A DNA stretch of 64,000 nt from Steinernema hermaphroditum (taxonomy: Eukaryota > Nematoda > Chromadorea > Rhabditida > Steinernematidae), in contig CM059621.1 of the NCBI GenBank assembly GCA_030435675.1, positions 4,154,001-4,218,000 on the forward strand, given 5' to 3'. Below the pieces are notes generated by a model, which saw nothing but the letters and a program-made list of their open reading frames with translations, was not told the DNA's origin and searched no databases. Position numbers and translations under genes: made by a program. Positions 32,086-41,487 of the stretch are shown here, piece by piece (the first letter of the stretch is position 1; each line of letters begins with the position of its first letter).

Positions 32086-32447
32086 TATGATGAGATGGTA
32101 GTGACAAACGGAGTCTGGAATACCTAGGTGATAGAACTGATTGGGTTTGAGCTATGAGGGTGTGTCCTAATTATTTATTATTCCAACTCCTGCTGTTTTA
32201 TGATTGCTTTTTAGTCTTATATGGCGTCTTCAGTGGGTGCGGGTTAATAATCGTGATCTTTAGTGGTTCGTTCCATGTCTTAGTGGATCAATCTATCGGA
32301 GATGTACTTGACATGGAGGGGCATTTGTCCTGGAGGTGTCATTCGCTCACCACTACCGTAATCTTTATGGAGAAAGGAGAGGTTAAGATAATATTTTGCT
32401 TTTGTATATCGAGTGTGAGAGTTATTTAATAAAATCAGCTTTATTAT
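32086..32447. other. Intergenic inside the Maverick
   Basis: No gene seen. The 23 nt at 32,105-32,127 duplicate 25,094-25,116 in the KKM-type gene. AT-rich flanks may carry the promoter of the 31,683-32,085 gene. Confidence 0.45.
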
Positions 32448-32939
32448 TTACGTAAACAATACATTCTTGTGACAATTTTCAACGTATATAACCCCATTAT
32501 CAAAAACGGTGATGACAGACGTTACTTTGGGGTAACTAGGGTTTTGGGGCTCAAAAATTTCGGAATTGTTCGGCTGGATAGGTTGAGAGGGAGGAATTTG
32601 TTTAGAGTTTTGGGGCTGACCAAGTTCTGGATCAACGCATTGATTGAGAGATACCGTATTGGTCACGTTACTCTGTTCTTTTGCTTTCTGGTGTATGTTT
32701 TTCACATGCCGAGAAAGGCTGTCTTTTCGTGAAAATGATTTGGAACAGTAGCAACACTTAAATTCTGTTGTCACTCTGGTTTTCTCGTTGACCTGTACTG
32801 CTGAGAGAGCTTCGATTTGTGCCGCCATTTTGTAGGTCAAGTCAGGTTGTGAATGAATGTGTGAATCTGTACGGTTGTTCCTCAGAGGCGTGACATATCC
32901 TTTTATTATCATAATACATGAGACAAAGACATTAAACAT
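32448..32939 (-). CDS. C2H2 zinc-finger protein (Maverick cargo)
   Basis: Up to 163 aa; the likelier start is the ATG at 32,828 (M-A-A-Q-I-E), giving 126 aa. One classical finger, C-C-Y-C-S-K-S-F-S ... R-H-V-K-N-I-H, lies about 30 residues in and is followed by a Gln/Pro/Asn-rich region. It starts 8 nt after the stop of the F-box gene if the first ATG is used, suggesting joint transcription. DNA or RNA binding is inferred from the finger. Confidence 0.65.
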   Translation of the reverse strand: MFNVFVSCIMIIKGYVTPLRNNRTDSHIHSQPDLTYKMAAQIEALSAVQVNEKTRVTTEFKCCYCSKSFSRKDSLSRHVKNIHQKAKEQSNVTNTVSLNQCVDPELGQPQNSKQIPPSQPIQPNNSEIFEPQNPSYPKVTSVITVFDNGVIYVENCHKNVLFT

Positions 32940-32947
32940 GAGGATAC

Positions 32948-33904
32948 TTACAATGATGGTCGATAGCGTAGAGGATTTCTCCTTCGTTTACGACTGGATG
33001 TCGCAATAGGGTGATATAACAAGTAGGGATAAGCTTCTGGTGTAGAAACTACATTGATTAGGGGTACCCCTAGAAAAAGAACAGGAAAATCAATACAGAG
33101 TCTATTATAAATATGGAAAACCCTAATTAGTTTACCGCTACTGTAGTGTCTTATGTAGAATGTGGTGTGTGTTTTGTTTTTTATTCTGGGACATATGAAT
33201 TCTAATGAGTCTGATCTTTTAACTGTTAGGGAATAATAGAAATTTTTTAGGGTATCGTGCTGGACAATATGTTCTAGAAACTTTTTAATCATTAGTGTTG
33301 TAAAGGGGAGTTTCTCTCCCTCTATGCTACAGTACTCAATAGATAATGTTTCAATTGGGTTGATCATAATTTTCTGGAAGAATTTTTCTTTTGTTACACC
33401 GTAGAATGCACAACGGTAAAAATCTATGCGTTTCAAATTTGGATAACTTAACATTTTTTGAACAAAATCAAAATCTAAAAAAGTTGTTTGATCGGCTGTC
33501 ACTTGTTCAAATTCTGTCTCAAAATCCAAGTACGTAAACTGCGTTTGATTATTAATCCTAATGGTTCTGCATTTCATAAAGTGTGGGATTTCACAGGCTG
33601 TTGCTAAACTTATACCACAAGAAATAATGAACTCGTCAAGGTGTACTTTCATGTAGTCTGTCATTTCTGTGTATTCTATAATAAAGTTATCGGGCATTCT
33701 CTTAAACACGGTAAATTTGGGTTGGGTTGAACGAAGATAGTAGATACAAGTTGTGGGTGCATAGAGTTGAAGATATGAGATTACAAGGCCATCAAGTCTT
33801 TTTGTCATGAACCTACATTTGTAAATATCGTGTGGTCGCAGATAGTTAAATATATGAAAGATAACTTCACCAGGAAGGTTTACCACATTTGTTGATTGCT
33901 TCAT
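32948..33904 (-). CDS. F-box protein (Maverick cargo)
   Basis: 318 aa. The N-terminus is an F-box (about residues 9-45: L-P-G-E-V-I-F-H-I-F-N-Y-L, then C-R-F-M-T-K-R and L-Y). The rest is a long leucine-poor, aromatic-rich region similar in plan to nematode FBXA/FBXB proteins, whose C-terminal part recognises targets. F-box proteins bind Skp1 in SCF ubiquitin ligases. Its stop lies just inside a GTAAGTATCC donor-like sequence, but no phase-compatible downstream exon was found. The start overlaps the previous stop as ATGA. A capture from a host genome is the simplest explanation. Confidence 0.75.
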   Translation of the reverse strand: MKQSTNVVNLPGEVIFHIFNYLRPHDIYKCRFMTKRLDGLVISYLQLYAPTTCIYYLRSTQPKFTVFKRMPDNFIIEYTEMTDYMKVHLDEFIISCGISLATACEIPHFMKCRTIRINNQTQFTYLDFETEFEQVTADQTTFLDFDFVQKMLSYPNLKRIDFYRCAFYGVTKEKFFQKIMINPIETLSIEYCSIEGEKLPFTTLMIKKFLEHIVQHDTLKNFYYSLTVKRSDSLEFICPRIKNKTHTTFYIRHYSSGKLIRVFHIYNRLCIDFPVLFLGVPLINVVSTPEAYPYLLYHPIATSSRKRRRNPLRYRPSL

Positions 33905-34230
33905 GTTGACCTAAATAAAAGAGGTATAGATGAACTTGCGGTTTGTATGTGGCGATCCTTAGGTTGGTTATGATGTGAAGCAGACGGTACTGGCAAGATT
34001 GATTTGAATCGATGGTTGGGTAAAGTATCTGGCAATAGGGTGTTGATGAACTTGGAAATTGGTAGAGAGAGACAGTTGTACAGGCGCTGAGAGTGATCAG
34101 TTGTGGGTGTTTCCCCGCTAGAACCTTGGGCAATCTCGTTTTTAATTAACATGCTAATAAACCTCTTGTCCTTGACTTTGTTTTTCAATATTGTGTAATA
34201 TTGCCCTATTATTGTTGACAGCTTCCGCAC
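33901..34230 (-). CDS. Small ORF upstream of the F-box gene
   Basis: 109 aa, Ser/Pro/His-rich towards the C-terminus with no recognised domain. It is supported only by its 4-nt stop/start overlap with the F-box gene and its position at the end of the cluster. It could be the 5' leader. Confidence 0.3.
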   Translation of the reverse strand: MRKLSTIIGQYYTILKNKVKDKRFISMLIKNEIAQGSSGETPTTDHSQRLYNCLSLPISKFINTLLPDTLPNHRFKSILPVPSASHHNQPKDRHIQTASSSIPLLFRST

Positions 34231-34450
34231 GCTTTCCTATTGTAATCGAGAGTGGGTAATATGGTCAACGGCTCGCTGCGGCGCGCCTTAATAACGATAC
34301 CTCCCGTCGCGCGCTTTCCTATTGCTATGACGTAATCCGATAACATGGCGCGAATTTCACCTGTGCGCTCGTTTGCGGCCCACTTGAAACGATCACAGAG
34401 GACATGTTACAGTAATGAGCTACTTGCATTAAGAAACCATCAGTTAACTC
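34231..34450. other. Probable Maverick right-terminal region
   Basis: GC-rich block with two direct copies of a CGCTTTCCTATTG unit (about 34,229 and 34,311) and CGCGCC-type motifs, following the last Maverick gene. No partner terminal repeat exists on the left, so the exact end and target-site duplication cannot be fixed. Confidence 0.4.
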
Positions 34451-34476
34451 TGTAATTGGGAGCATCCGTTCTGAGA

Positions 34477-34490
34477 GGGGGGGGGGGGGG
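34477..34490 (+). repeat. Poly(G) tract, 14 nt
   Basis: A run of 14 G. Two more such tracts occur at 46,328-46,340 (13 G) and 49,240-49,251 (12 G). Confidence 0.95.
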
Positions 34491-35571
34491 TAAAGGATAC
34501 TTTTTGGAGGGGTGGGGGTTTATTGGGCCTTACTACTTACTTATACGTGTACAAGCCACAAAATCAATGAACAAGCTCTATTATCCAATATCTCTAATGA
34601 CCGCTATCAGATCAGAACATGTGCCAACATTTTGGGCTGGTACTTGTTCTTACGCTCTGTGTAAGTCTTAACATTTTCACATAATACAAATGAATCTCTT
34701 ATGAGTTAATTGATATTACTTACGGAAGCAAATATGTCCTGTATATGAACTGTACTTGCAGCACTGGGAAACGTCATTAAGTTAGTGTCAGCTGTTCAAC
34801 AGTGTTATGGGTTTTCGAGGGCTTCGTACATTGTTACAGCATTCTTCAGATTAACATGAACCTTTTGATAAGGCAGTTTTTTCGGCTTACTTATTCCATA
34901 CTTGAGACAGAAAGTACTATAGTGGAACGTGGATTTTAAGATCATTCGTGAGATCAGCCTTGTTTCACGTGTTTATTTCTGATATCAAAGGCTTACGCCT
35001 TGCGAGACGTCTTATATGCATAAGAACCATGTTATCACTCCGTAGTCGCCGATCTTCTTCTGTCATCGGCACAGGGCATGGCATCAGAGTAGAACGCAGT
35101 GATCCCATCAGTGGTCACGGGCATCAGAGAGGTGAAGAGGCCGAATCCGGAGACGGTGGAGCACCGCAAACCCTTCAGCTCGGGTGGCGGCGCAGACGTC
35201 GGAGTTGAGGAGGTTCTTCGGCGGCTTCTCCGGCAGCATGAGTGGAGTTGAGCGACAGTGACGGGCTTCTTGGCAAAACGTTGGAACTACGGCTCCATGG
35301 TGTTTCAGGCCTTTTGGGAACCGGGGCGATCATTGCACCAACAACGACGGCCGAGAACGATCGCTCACTTAACTCACAAGGGAACTACTCGAAGTGATAC
35401 GCGCCGATCGGGCTGCGGTGTGGTGGGACGGATAGAGGGTGGGCTGGGGAGTCGAACGCACATAAACTCCGCGGCCCTCAATTAAGGCATGTACACAAAA
35501 CATGGCCACGAAGTTACAAAAAAACACAGCAGTCGGTACTAGTACGACCGCTCTTAGATAAGAACGGCACT

Positions 35572-35645
35572 GCCTGTGTGGTCGAGTGGTAGTGCTGTCG
35601 GTTACCAATACATAAGGGAGTGGTGGTTCGAACCCCTGCGGGTCC
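35572..35645 (+). other. tRNA-like sequence with Pol III A and B boxes (left arm)
   Basis: A-box TGGTCGAGTGG (35,579-35,589) and B-box GGTTCGAACCC (35,625-35,635) sit at tRNA-like spacing. The acceptor, D and T stems do not pair well, so a functional tRNA is unlikely; a tRNA-derived promoter is the better reading. Confidence 0.6.
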
Positions 35646-35882
35646 AAAACTTTTTAATTTATCTTCAATCACATTTTCTCGTATGTTTTACGCGTTACTC
35701 TGATTTACTTTACCTTTACCACAACAGAATTAATGTCCATCGTTATGAATGAATATCGATAATTTCCGGTTCTAAAGGAAATGATCGTGTTTTCTTGTAT
35801 GTGGGAGGTAGACTGTGGGAAAATAACCAAAGTAACACGTAAAACATATGAGAAAAGTTGATTGAAGATAAATAAAAATTTT

Positions 35883-35956
35883 GGACCCGCAGGGGTTCGA
35901 ACCACCACTCCCTTATGTATTGGTAACCGACAGCACTACCACTCGACCACACAGGC
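35883..35956 (-). other. tRNA-like sequence with Pol III A and B boxes (right arm)
   Basis: Mirror copy of 35,572-35,645 on the minus strand with the same boxes. The two would transcribe towards each other and make complementary RNA. Confidence 0.6.
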
Positions 35957-37069
35957 AGTGTCTTTTACAGCCATTGCGGTCGTACTAGTACCGACTGCTG
36001 TGTTTTTTTGTAACTTCGTGGCCATGTTTTGTGTACATGCCTTAATTGAGGGCCGCGGAGTTTATGTGCGTTCGACTCCCCAGCCCACCCTCTATCCGTC
36101 CCACCACACCGCAGCCCGATCGGCGCGTATCACTTCGAGTAGTTCCCTTGTCAGTCGCACCAGCCCCAGAGAGAGCGAGAGGACAACTCTTCGCCTCTCT
36201 GCATCAGAGAGGCGAAGAGCTGATTCCGGAGACGATGGAGCACAATGTATTTGTCTTCAGCTCGGGTGGCGGCGCGGACGTCGGAGTTGAGGAGCTTCTT
36301 CGGCGGCTTCCGTGGGTGACACGGGCGAAGAGCGGAATCCGGGTGAAACGCATCGGTGGAGCACAACGGGTGAACCGGGAACCATCAGCACAGACTTCGG
36401 AGTTGCAGCGCTTCTTCGGCTTCTCTGGCGGCGCAGGTGGAGTCGGGCGGTCGTGACTGGCTTCTTGGCGAGACGTTGGAACTACAGCTCCCTGGTGTTC
36501 CCGGCCTTCTGGGAGCCGGGGCGATCATTGTGCCAACAACGACGGCCGAGAACAACCGCTCATTCGGCTCAGACACACTCAGAGAGAGAGGGAGTAGACG
36601 ACCCAACCTATCATTTCACAAATGAAAATGGGACACAAATGAAAGACCGGCAGATCAGTTTGTGCAAATAAATGTTCGTAACAATGCTATAAAACACTAG
36701 TTGTAATGGATTTCCTACGTTGTGCTGATTTTCCTACCTGAATGGGTAGCTGTTCCAACCATAAGCATGTGTCACAATTCAAGTAGCAGTTTGTGTCTAC
36801 ACAGTTTGTACATATATGTACTCAATTTTGTTGAGCCTTCACATACGAAATGCAGTGAACGTAAAGTGCAAAAAGCATCGCAGTTCCCATCTAATTCACT
36901 TTTCTATTGTATCGATAACAAAAGTGCAAAACACACGTTCAAACACCACAAGACCGTCTGCCGGTGATAGTTGTGGTTCAGTGAGCAAAGGGTAGGATGA
37001 ACGGTTTCATAACAAGCTCGCCAGGACATTGCTCTTGTACATCATCATTTCCTCTTGGTTCAATGGCTT

Positions 37070-37310
37070 TCACTATGCAATAAATCTCGTAATGCACAAA
37101 GAAGAAGCGTAGATCACCGTTCTCACTGCTTCTCTTCTTACTTCGGCGCAGGGCACGATGTCGGAGTTGAAGACGACTATCCCATCAGTGTGCGCGGGCC
37201 CCGCAGCAGCAAAGAGGCTCTATCCGGAAGTAGCGCGAACGGTGGAGATCGGCAGTCACGGCCGAGATCCAGCGTTGAAGAGACAGCCGTCTATTTCCAA
37301 AAAAAACGAT
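37070..37310 (+). repeat. Dispersed MITE-like family, fragment
   Basis: Shares the GGGCACGATGTCGGAGTTGA and CCCATCAGTGTGCGCGGGCC blocks with other copies of the family; non-coding. Confidence 0.5.
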
Positions 37311-37675
37311 TAAAGTGAGAATATTTAAGTCATTTGAAAGAGCAGGAAGCTCTGGACAAGATACAACATTTAATCACATTCGAAATGACTGCTTTCCGCG
37401 GCTTGTTAGGCTACATGACGTTTCTGAGAATTCGTTCTATTCGGTTTTATTTTATCCAAGAATTTTATGGCAAATAAGCTTGCTTCCTCAAAATCGGTGC
37501 ATAATTTATCCTTTTGCTGATAATTGTGTGTTCAGCTGTGTAATGAATGCTAGTTGCATAGTGTGCACTGAGACAATCCGAATCCAAACTGAGCTTAGAC
37601 TCGACATTGAAAGTGAATGTCGATGGGAAAAGTACTGAGTTTTAGTGACCGAGGAGCGTCGTCTGTCTTTTCCCG

Positions 37676-37760
37676 TTGATAAGGGTATTTATCAATCTGC
37701 ACTATATGTTCACAAGGAGCTTCATATCTCAAACAAGCACAGAATCCTTTATAAGACGGA
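37676..37760 (+). promoter_or_regulatory. GATA site and TATA box of lectin copy B
   Basis: TTGATAAG (37,676-37,683) and TTTATAAGACGG (about 37,749) precede the ATG at 37,791, as in copy A. Confidence 0.5.
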
Positions 37761-37790
37761 GATGGTGATGTACTTCACAACTCCACCGAA

Positions 37791-38332
37791 ATGAAGTCCT
37801 TCTTCGTCTTCTCAGCTCTCGTTGCTGTTGCCAGTGCCGCTTGTCCCGACGGATGGGCCTTGTTCCCAAAAACTAATTCCTGCTATAGGCACTACTTCGA
37901 AAAGAAGAACTACGATGACGCCAAAGCGGCCTGTGTCGCTGAAGGAGCCGCCCTCGTTACCATCACGTCCGTGGATGAAAACGAGTTCGTCCAGGTCATC
38001 TCGACGATGGACGAGGATCAGAGATGGAATGGACAACCCTGGATCGGAGCGTACACGGACGCGCCCGATGGCCTTCCCACTTCAAGTTTTCAATGGAAAT
38101 GGGTCGATGGCCAGCCATGGGGCTACACCAACTGGTGCCCCGAAAATCCTGATCACAATTGGGAGAAGTGCGTTCAGGTAGAGTCCATGTTGAGTCCGAA
38201 GTGACTTTTTTGGTTTAGCTGCTCAGCGACAACTGCCCGATCTGTAACCAACAATTTCGAATGGGATGCTGGAACAACAATGGCTGTCACTATGCTCATC
38301 CTTATGTCTGCAAACGTCCAAATCCTGCATGA
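37791..38332 (+). CDS. Secreted single-domain C-type lectin (copy B)
   Basis: Exons 37,791-38,177 and 38,219-38,332 with a 41-nt intron give 166 aa. The domain content is as in copy A (10,882), from which the protein differs at two positions, Ser8 in the signal peptide and Asp for Glu in the N-Y-D-D-A-K segment. AATAAA overlaps the stop. Both copies are intact and probably expressed from near-identical promoters. Confidence 0.92.
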
Positions 38333-38649
38333 ATAAAATCTTCCGAGGAAACTTTTTTAATGTAATCGCATTGACGTTTGAAAGGAGCCACGGCGTAGCT
38401 CGCTATTCAATAAATTCTAACCTGCTTTGATTGAAAAATAAAGACAACATAACGTTATTAATAAGTGAACGTTCGGTTCTTCTTCTGAGTAATTGAATGG
38501 TTGGCTCACTAGGTTGTTGGTTTTCTTCCAAGCTTCGAAACTGAAGAAATTTTGTTGAACAGGAAGAGATGTACAGGGTGCGACATAAATACTGTGACGC
38601 GATGAATCGTCTATATCTTTGGAATGAAAATGATTCTGTGAGCTATGGT

Positions 38650-39275
38650 CAAGCATTCAACTTGATGAAGAAGGACTGCCGATCAGGATCCACCGAGATG
38701 TCCGCCAGGGCGATACAATAAGCCGGAAACTCTTCACGGCGACGCTCAAAGAAGTTTTCAGAGAGCTGGACTGGGAAGAACGCGGGGTAAACATCAACGG
38801 CTGGGAGCTCTCGAATCTCCGATTCGCAGATGACATCTTTGTGATCTCCGACGTTAAAGAAGACCTGCAGCAGATGTTGCTCGAACTCGACGAAGCGTCC
38901 GGAAGAAGCGGCCCGAAAATTAGCAGGGAAAAGCCGATGATGCTGGCAACAGAGAAAGCGTCGATTCTCCTGAAGGGAGAAGAGGTCGAACAAGTCGAAG
39001 CCTTCATCTACATGGGACAAGAAGCCAGGCTAAGGCGGGACCACTCCAAGGAGATCACCACAAGATACTTCGGAACTTGGTCACTCACGAAGTCAGCGCG
39101 GAATAGCCTTGCGACCATTCAACGACCTAAATAGAGAGGCGAATGGCCGGAGTCCGTCTAATAGACAGGAAGACGAACGAATGGCTCCGACACGTAACCG
39201 AGCTAAATGACATCGACGAAGCCGCAAGAACAGGAAAGTGGAACTTCTCCTGGAAGATGGCGATTCGTGTCGTGG
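38650..39275 (+). pseudogene. RTE-like non-LTR retrotransposon reverse transcriptase fragment
   Basis: Translation shows R-Q-G-D-T-I-S, then about 50 residues later L-R-F-A-D-D-I, the catalytic F-x-D-D box of reverse transcriptase, followed by the thumb-side segment ending F-I-Y-M-G. A shifted frame near 39,140-39,260 gives R-L-I-D-R-K-T-N-E-W-L-R, like the RTE/CR1 C-terminal tail. The 5' part and endonuclease are absent and frames change, so it is dead. Confidence 0.75.
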
Positions 39276-39699
39276 TGGCGAGTCGTAAAGTTGTTCTCGA
39301 TCGTTGATAAAGATTTGATATTGATATAGATTGAATTCAACGTCCGACGCTGAAGACCACTACATGCGACGACGCAGATTCACCGTCGGTTTTGGAGGTT
39401 CGACGGTTCTCACATTCCCTGTGAAGCTTACCGAGAAACTCGTGAAAGTTGTCAGCATTAGAGGTCTAGGGACATGTCACACTCTGTAGAGAATTGTCCG
39501 TCGGAACAGAAAAGCATGATGAGGAGTCCACAACACACATTGTGGGAAATGTAGTTCTGTTCTTTGAGAGCAGAGCGTGCTTTAAGCGACCTTTTGCTGT
39601 GCATTTAAAATTTAAACCGAGCCGTTCGCCCAAATGATAAACACCATACTGCAGGGTCTATTTGGAGATGTTCGGATGATGAAAGATCGCCTTTTGCGT

Positions 39700-40310
39700 C
39701 ATAATAAAAAGGACAGATGATCTATTAGCCTTATCAGCGCGTCTCTGTCGTCTTCCTGCTAAAAAGCTGTTTATAGTCAAATCCAAAAAACTTGTGCCCC
39801 TTTCGTCGCCTGGTCCCGGCACGCCATTTTTGCACGTTCTGGGCGTGTGGTCGCGTCGTTCATAAAGCGAAATCGTGAACTTGCTGAGCTGTCTGTAATC
39901 TTCGTCATTTTTCTCCATGGTTTCGTGCGTTTCTCGGAAAACTTCAAGCATTGCCTTCTCCCTTAGTCAATTGCGTGTCCAATGAATGCGGAGATTCACG
40001 GAAATTGGAGCTTTCCTTCCAGAGCACTAGCATTTTTTCGAATCGCCTAGCAAGAACTTTCATCTTTTTGCCGTATTTTTGTGGGTTTTCACTTTTTTAT
40101 CGCGTCCTAATCCTATCGCGTGTCCTCTTTACCCTCATAACTTTCAAATCAAACAACATATCAACGAAAACAGGATAAAAATGGCAAAAACACGGAAGAT
40201 TCGGCAAGTAATTTCGCCTTATGAACGACGCGACCACATGTGCAAAAATAACGTCACAGGACCAGGCGACAAAAAGGGTACGAGTTTTTTGGATTTGACT
40301 ATATTGCTTA
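39700..40310. repeat. Inverted repeat pair around 39.8 and 40.2 kb
   Basis: The reverse complement of 39,760-39,930 matches 40,185-40,310 (TTATGAACGACGCGACCACA and GAGTTTTTTGGATTTGACTA blocks), with a spacer of about 260 nt. Possibly a degenerate TIR element; no coding content recognised. Confidence 0.5.
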
Positions 40311-40659
40311 CCAAGATATGCAACATGCACAACAATTCCTCTTGTAATCGGTTAGCTTGTATAACTTGCCTCCATCCACATAAACGGATGAAGACGTTAA
40401 TGACGCCAATAATACCAACCATACAAAAGGAAACACCAACAAAAATGCCGCTCCAAATATTTCAAAATGCTTAGTACCCATCAATTGTCGGATAGTTCCA
40501 AAATTTGGGGGTAGTGTTTTCGAAATCCCTTAGTACGCGCAATTAAAGCGTATGTACAAACCTTCAGCATACATCCAAATCGAATGAATTTACACTACCA
40601 TTTATTTTTCCTATGATTGTAACGTATCTTACAGCTTTTATAAGGTGTTATGTTATTTT

Positions 40660-41140
40660 ACGAATTTATTTCTCGTATCAAATGCTTACGCCTTGCGAGA
40701 CGTCTTATATGCATAAGAACCATGTTATCTCTCCGTAGTCGCCGATCTTCTTCTGTCATCGGCACAGGGCATGGCATCAGAGTAGAACGCAGTGATCCCA
40801 TCAGTGGTCACGGGCATCAGAGAGGTGAAGAGGCCGAATCCGGAGACGGTGGAGCACCGCAAACCCTTCAGCTCGGGTGGCGGCGCAGACGTCGGAGTTG
40901 AGGAGGTTCTTCGGCGGCTTCTCCGGCAGCATGAGTGGAGTTGAGCGACAGTGACGGGCTTCTTGGCAAAACGTTGGAACTACGGCTCCATGGTGTTTCA
41001 GGCCTTTTGGGAACCGGGGCGATCATTGCACCAACAACGACGGCCGAGAACGATCGCTCACTCAACTCAGTCGCACTAGCCCCAGAGAGAGCGAGAGGAC
41101 AACTCGACCGTTCACTCGACCGGAGCACAAATGAAAGACG
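40660..41140 (+). repeat. Dispersed MITE-like family, copy 6 (uninterrupted)
   Basis: Starts with the family terminus TTCTCGTATCAAATGCTTAC and is nearly identical to 34,966-35,376. It continues without the 774-bp insertion, serving as the empty-site reference. Confidence 0.7.
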
Positions 41141-41487
41141 ATATTATTTTACATGTAGTTAAATGCTGTATAATTTTGCAGCACAAAGGGAACCAACATG
41201 ATATGTTCTGGTTTCTAATTGGCACTATGGCCGATTAAACATTTTGTGATATTGGGCTTCCGCCGTAGGATTTCAGGCGTCCCGACACCGTTTTCTCGGT
41301 TAGTGCAAGAGAACACTGAACGTCAAAACATACACAGACTGCATAATCTAATACCAAAGACGGTGCAAAACAAAAGGTCAGTCTGATACGAGCTGTACGT
41401 CGGAGACGTTAGCGGATGATCTATAATGATCTAAGTGACTACAAATATGGGACGATGCAGGGAGCTCATATCAGTTTTCTTCACAAG

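Larger units (their letters stand above)
13013..34240. mobile_element. Composite decayed Maverick/Polinton with nested hAT insertions
   Basis: The diagnostic gene set is present: DNA polymerase B, A32-type packaging ATPase, chromodomain integrase, adenain-like protease, F54H12.2-type capsid protein and several small Polinton proteins. From 22,767 to 28,016 genes run on plus; from 34,230 to 28,255 they run on minus, converging at about 28.1 kb. The part 13,013-20,205 is an inverted, truncated second copy joined to it. The left edge cuts the gene at 13,007-13,549 abruptly. No pair of long terminal repeats could be found, because the left terminus is missing. The right edge lies between 34.24 and 34.45 kb and is not fixed by sequence. 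Many genes are broken, so it is likely immobile. Confidence 0.85.
35374..36153. mobile_element. 774-bp foldback element with tRNA-like arms
   Basis: The element spans 35,377-36,150 and is almost wholly two inverted arms of about 330 nt around a loop of about 100 nt. Ends read CAAGGGAACT and its inverse. A 3-bp duplication TCA (35,374-35,376 and 36,151-36,153) flanks it, consistent with a PIF/Harbinger-like or similar non-autonomous DNA element. Each arm has a tRNA-like block. Confidence 0.75.
34966..36640 (+). repeat. Dispersed MITE-like family, copies 4-5, split by a nested element
   Basis: The left part (34,966-35,376) is almost identical to 40,660-41,060. The right part (36,151-36,640) continues the same family. 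Joining the two sides of the 35,377-36,150 insertion restores the sequence seen uninterrupted at about 41,060, so the family copy was present first. Confidence 0.75.
37645..38372 (+). repeat. 728-bp duplicated segment carrying a lectin gene (copy B)
   Basis: Matches 10,736-11,463 without indels. Downstream, 38,373-38,600 is only loosely similar to 11,464-11,640, so identity changes sharply at the block edge. Confidence 0.85.

Noticed and set aside
32448..33904. F-box and zinc finger as one spliced protein
   Set aside because: A donor-like GTAAGTATCC lies at the F-box stop, but no acceptor gives a phase-compatible join to the finger frame.
35572..35956. Two genuine tRNA genes
   Set aside because: A and B boxes are good but acceptor, D, anticodon and T stems do not pair convincingly; called tRNA-like instead.
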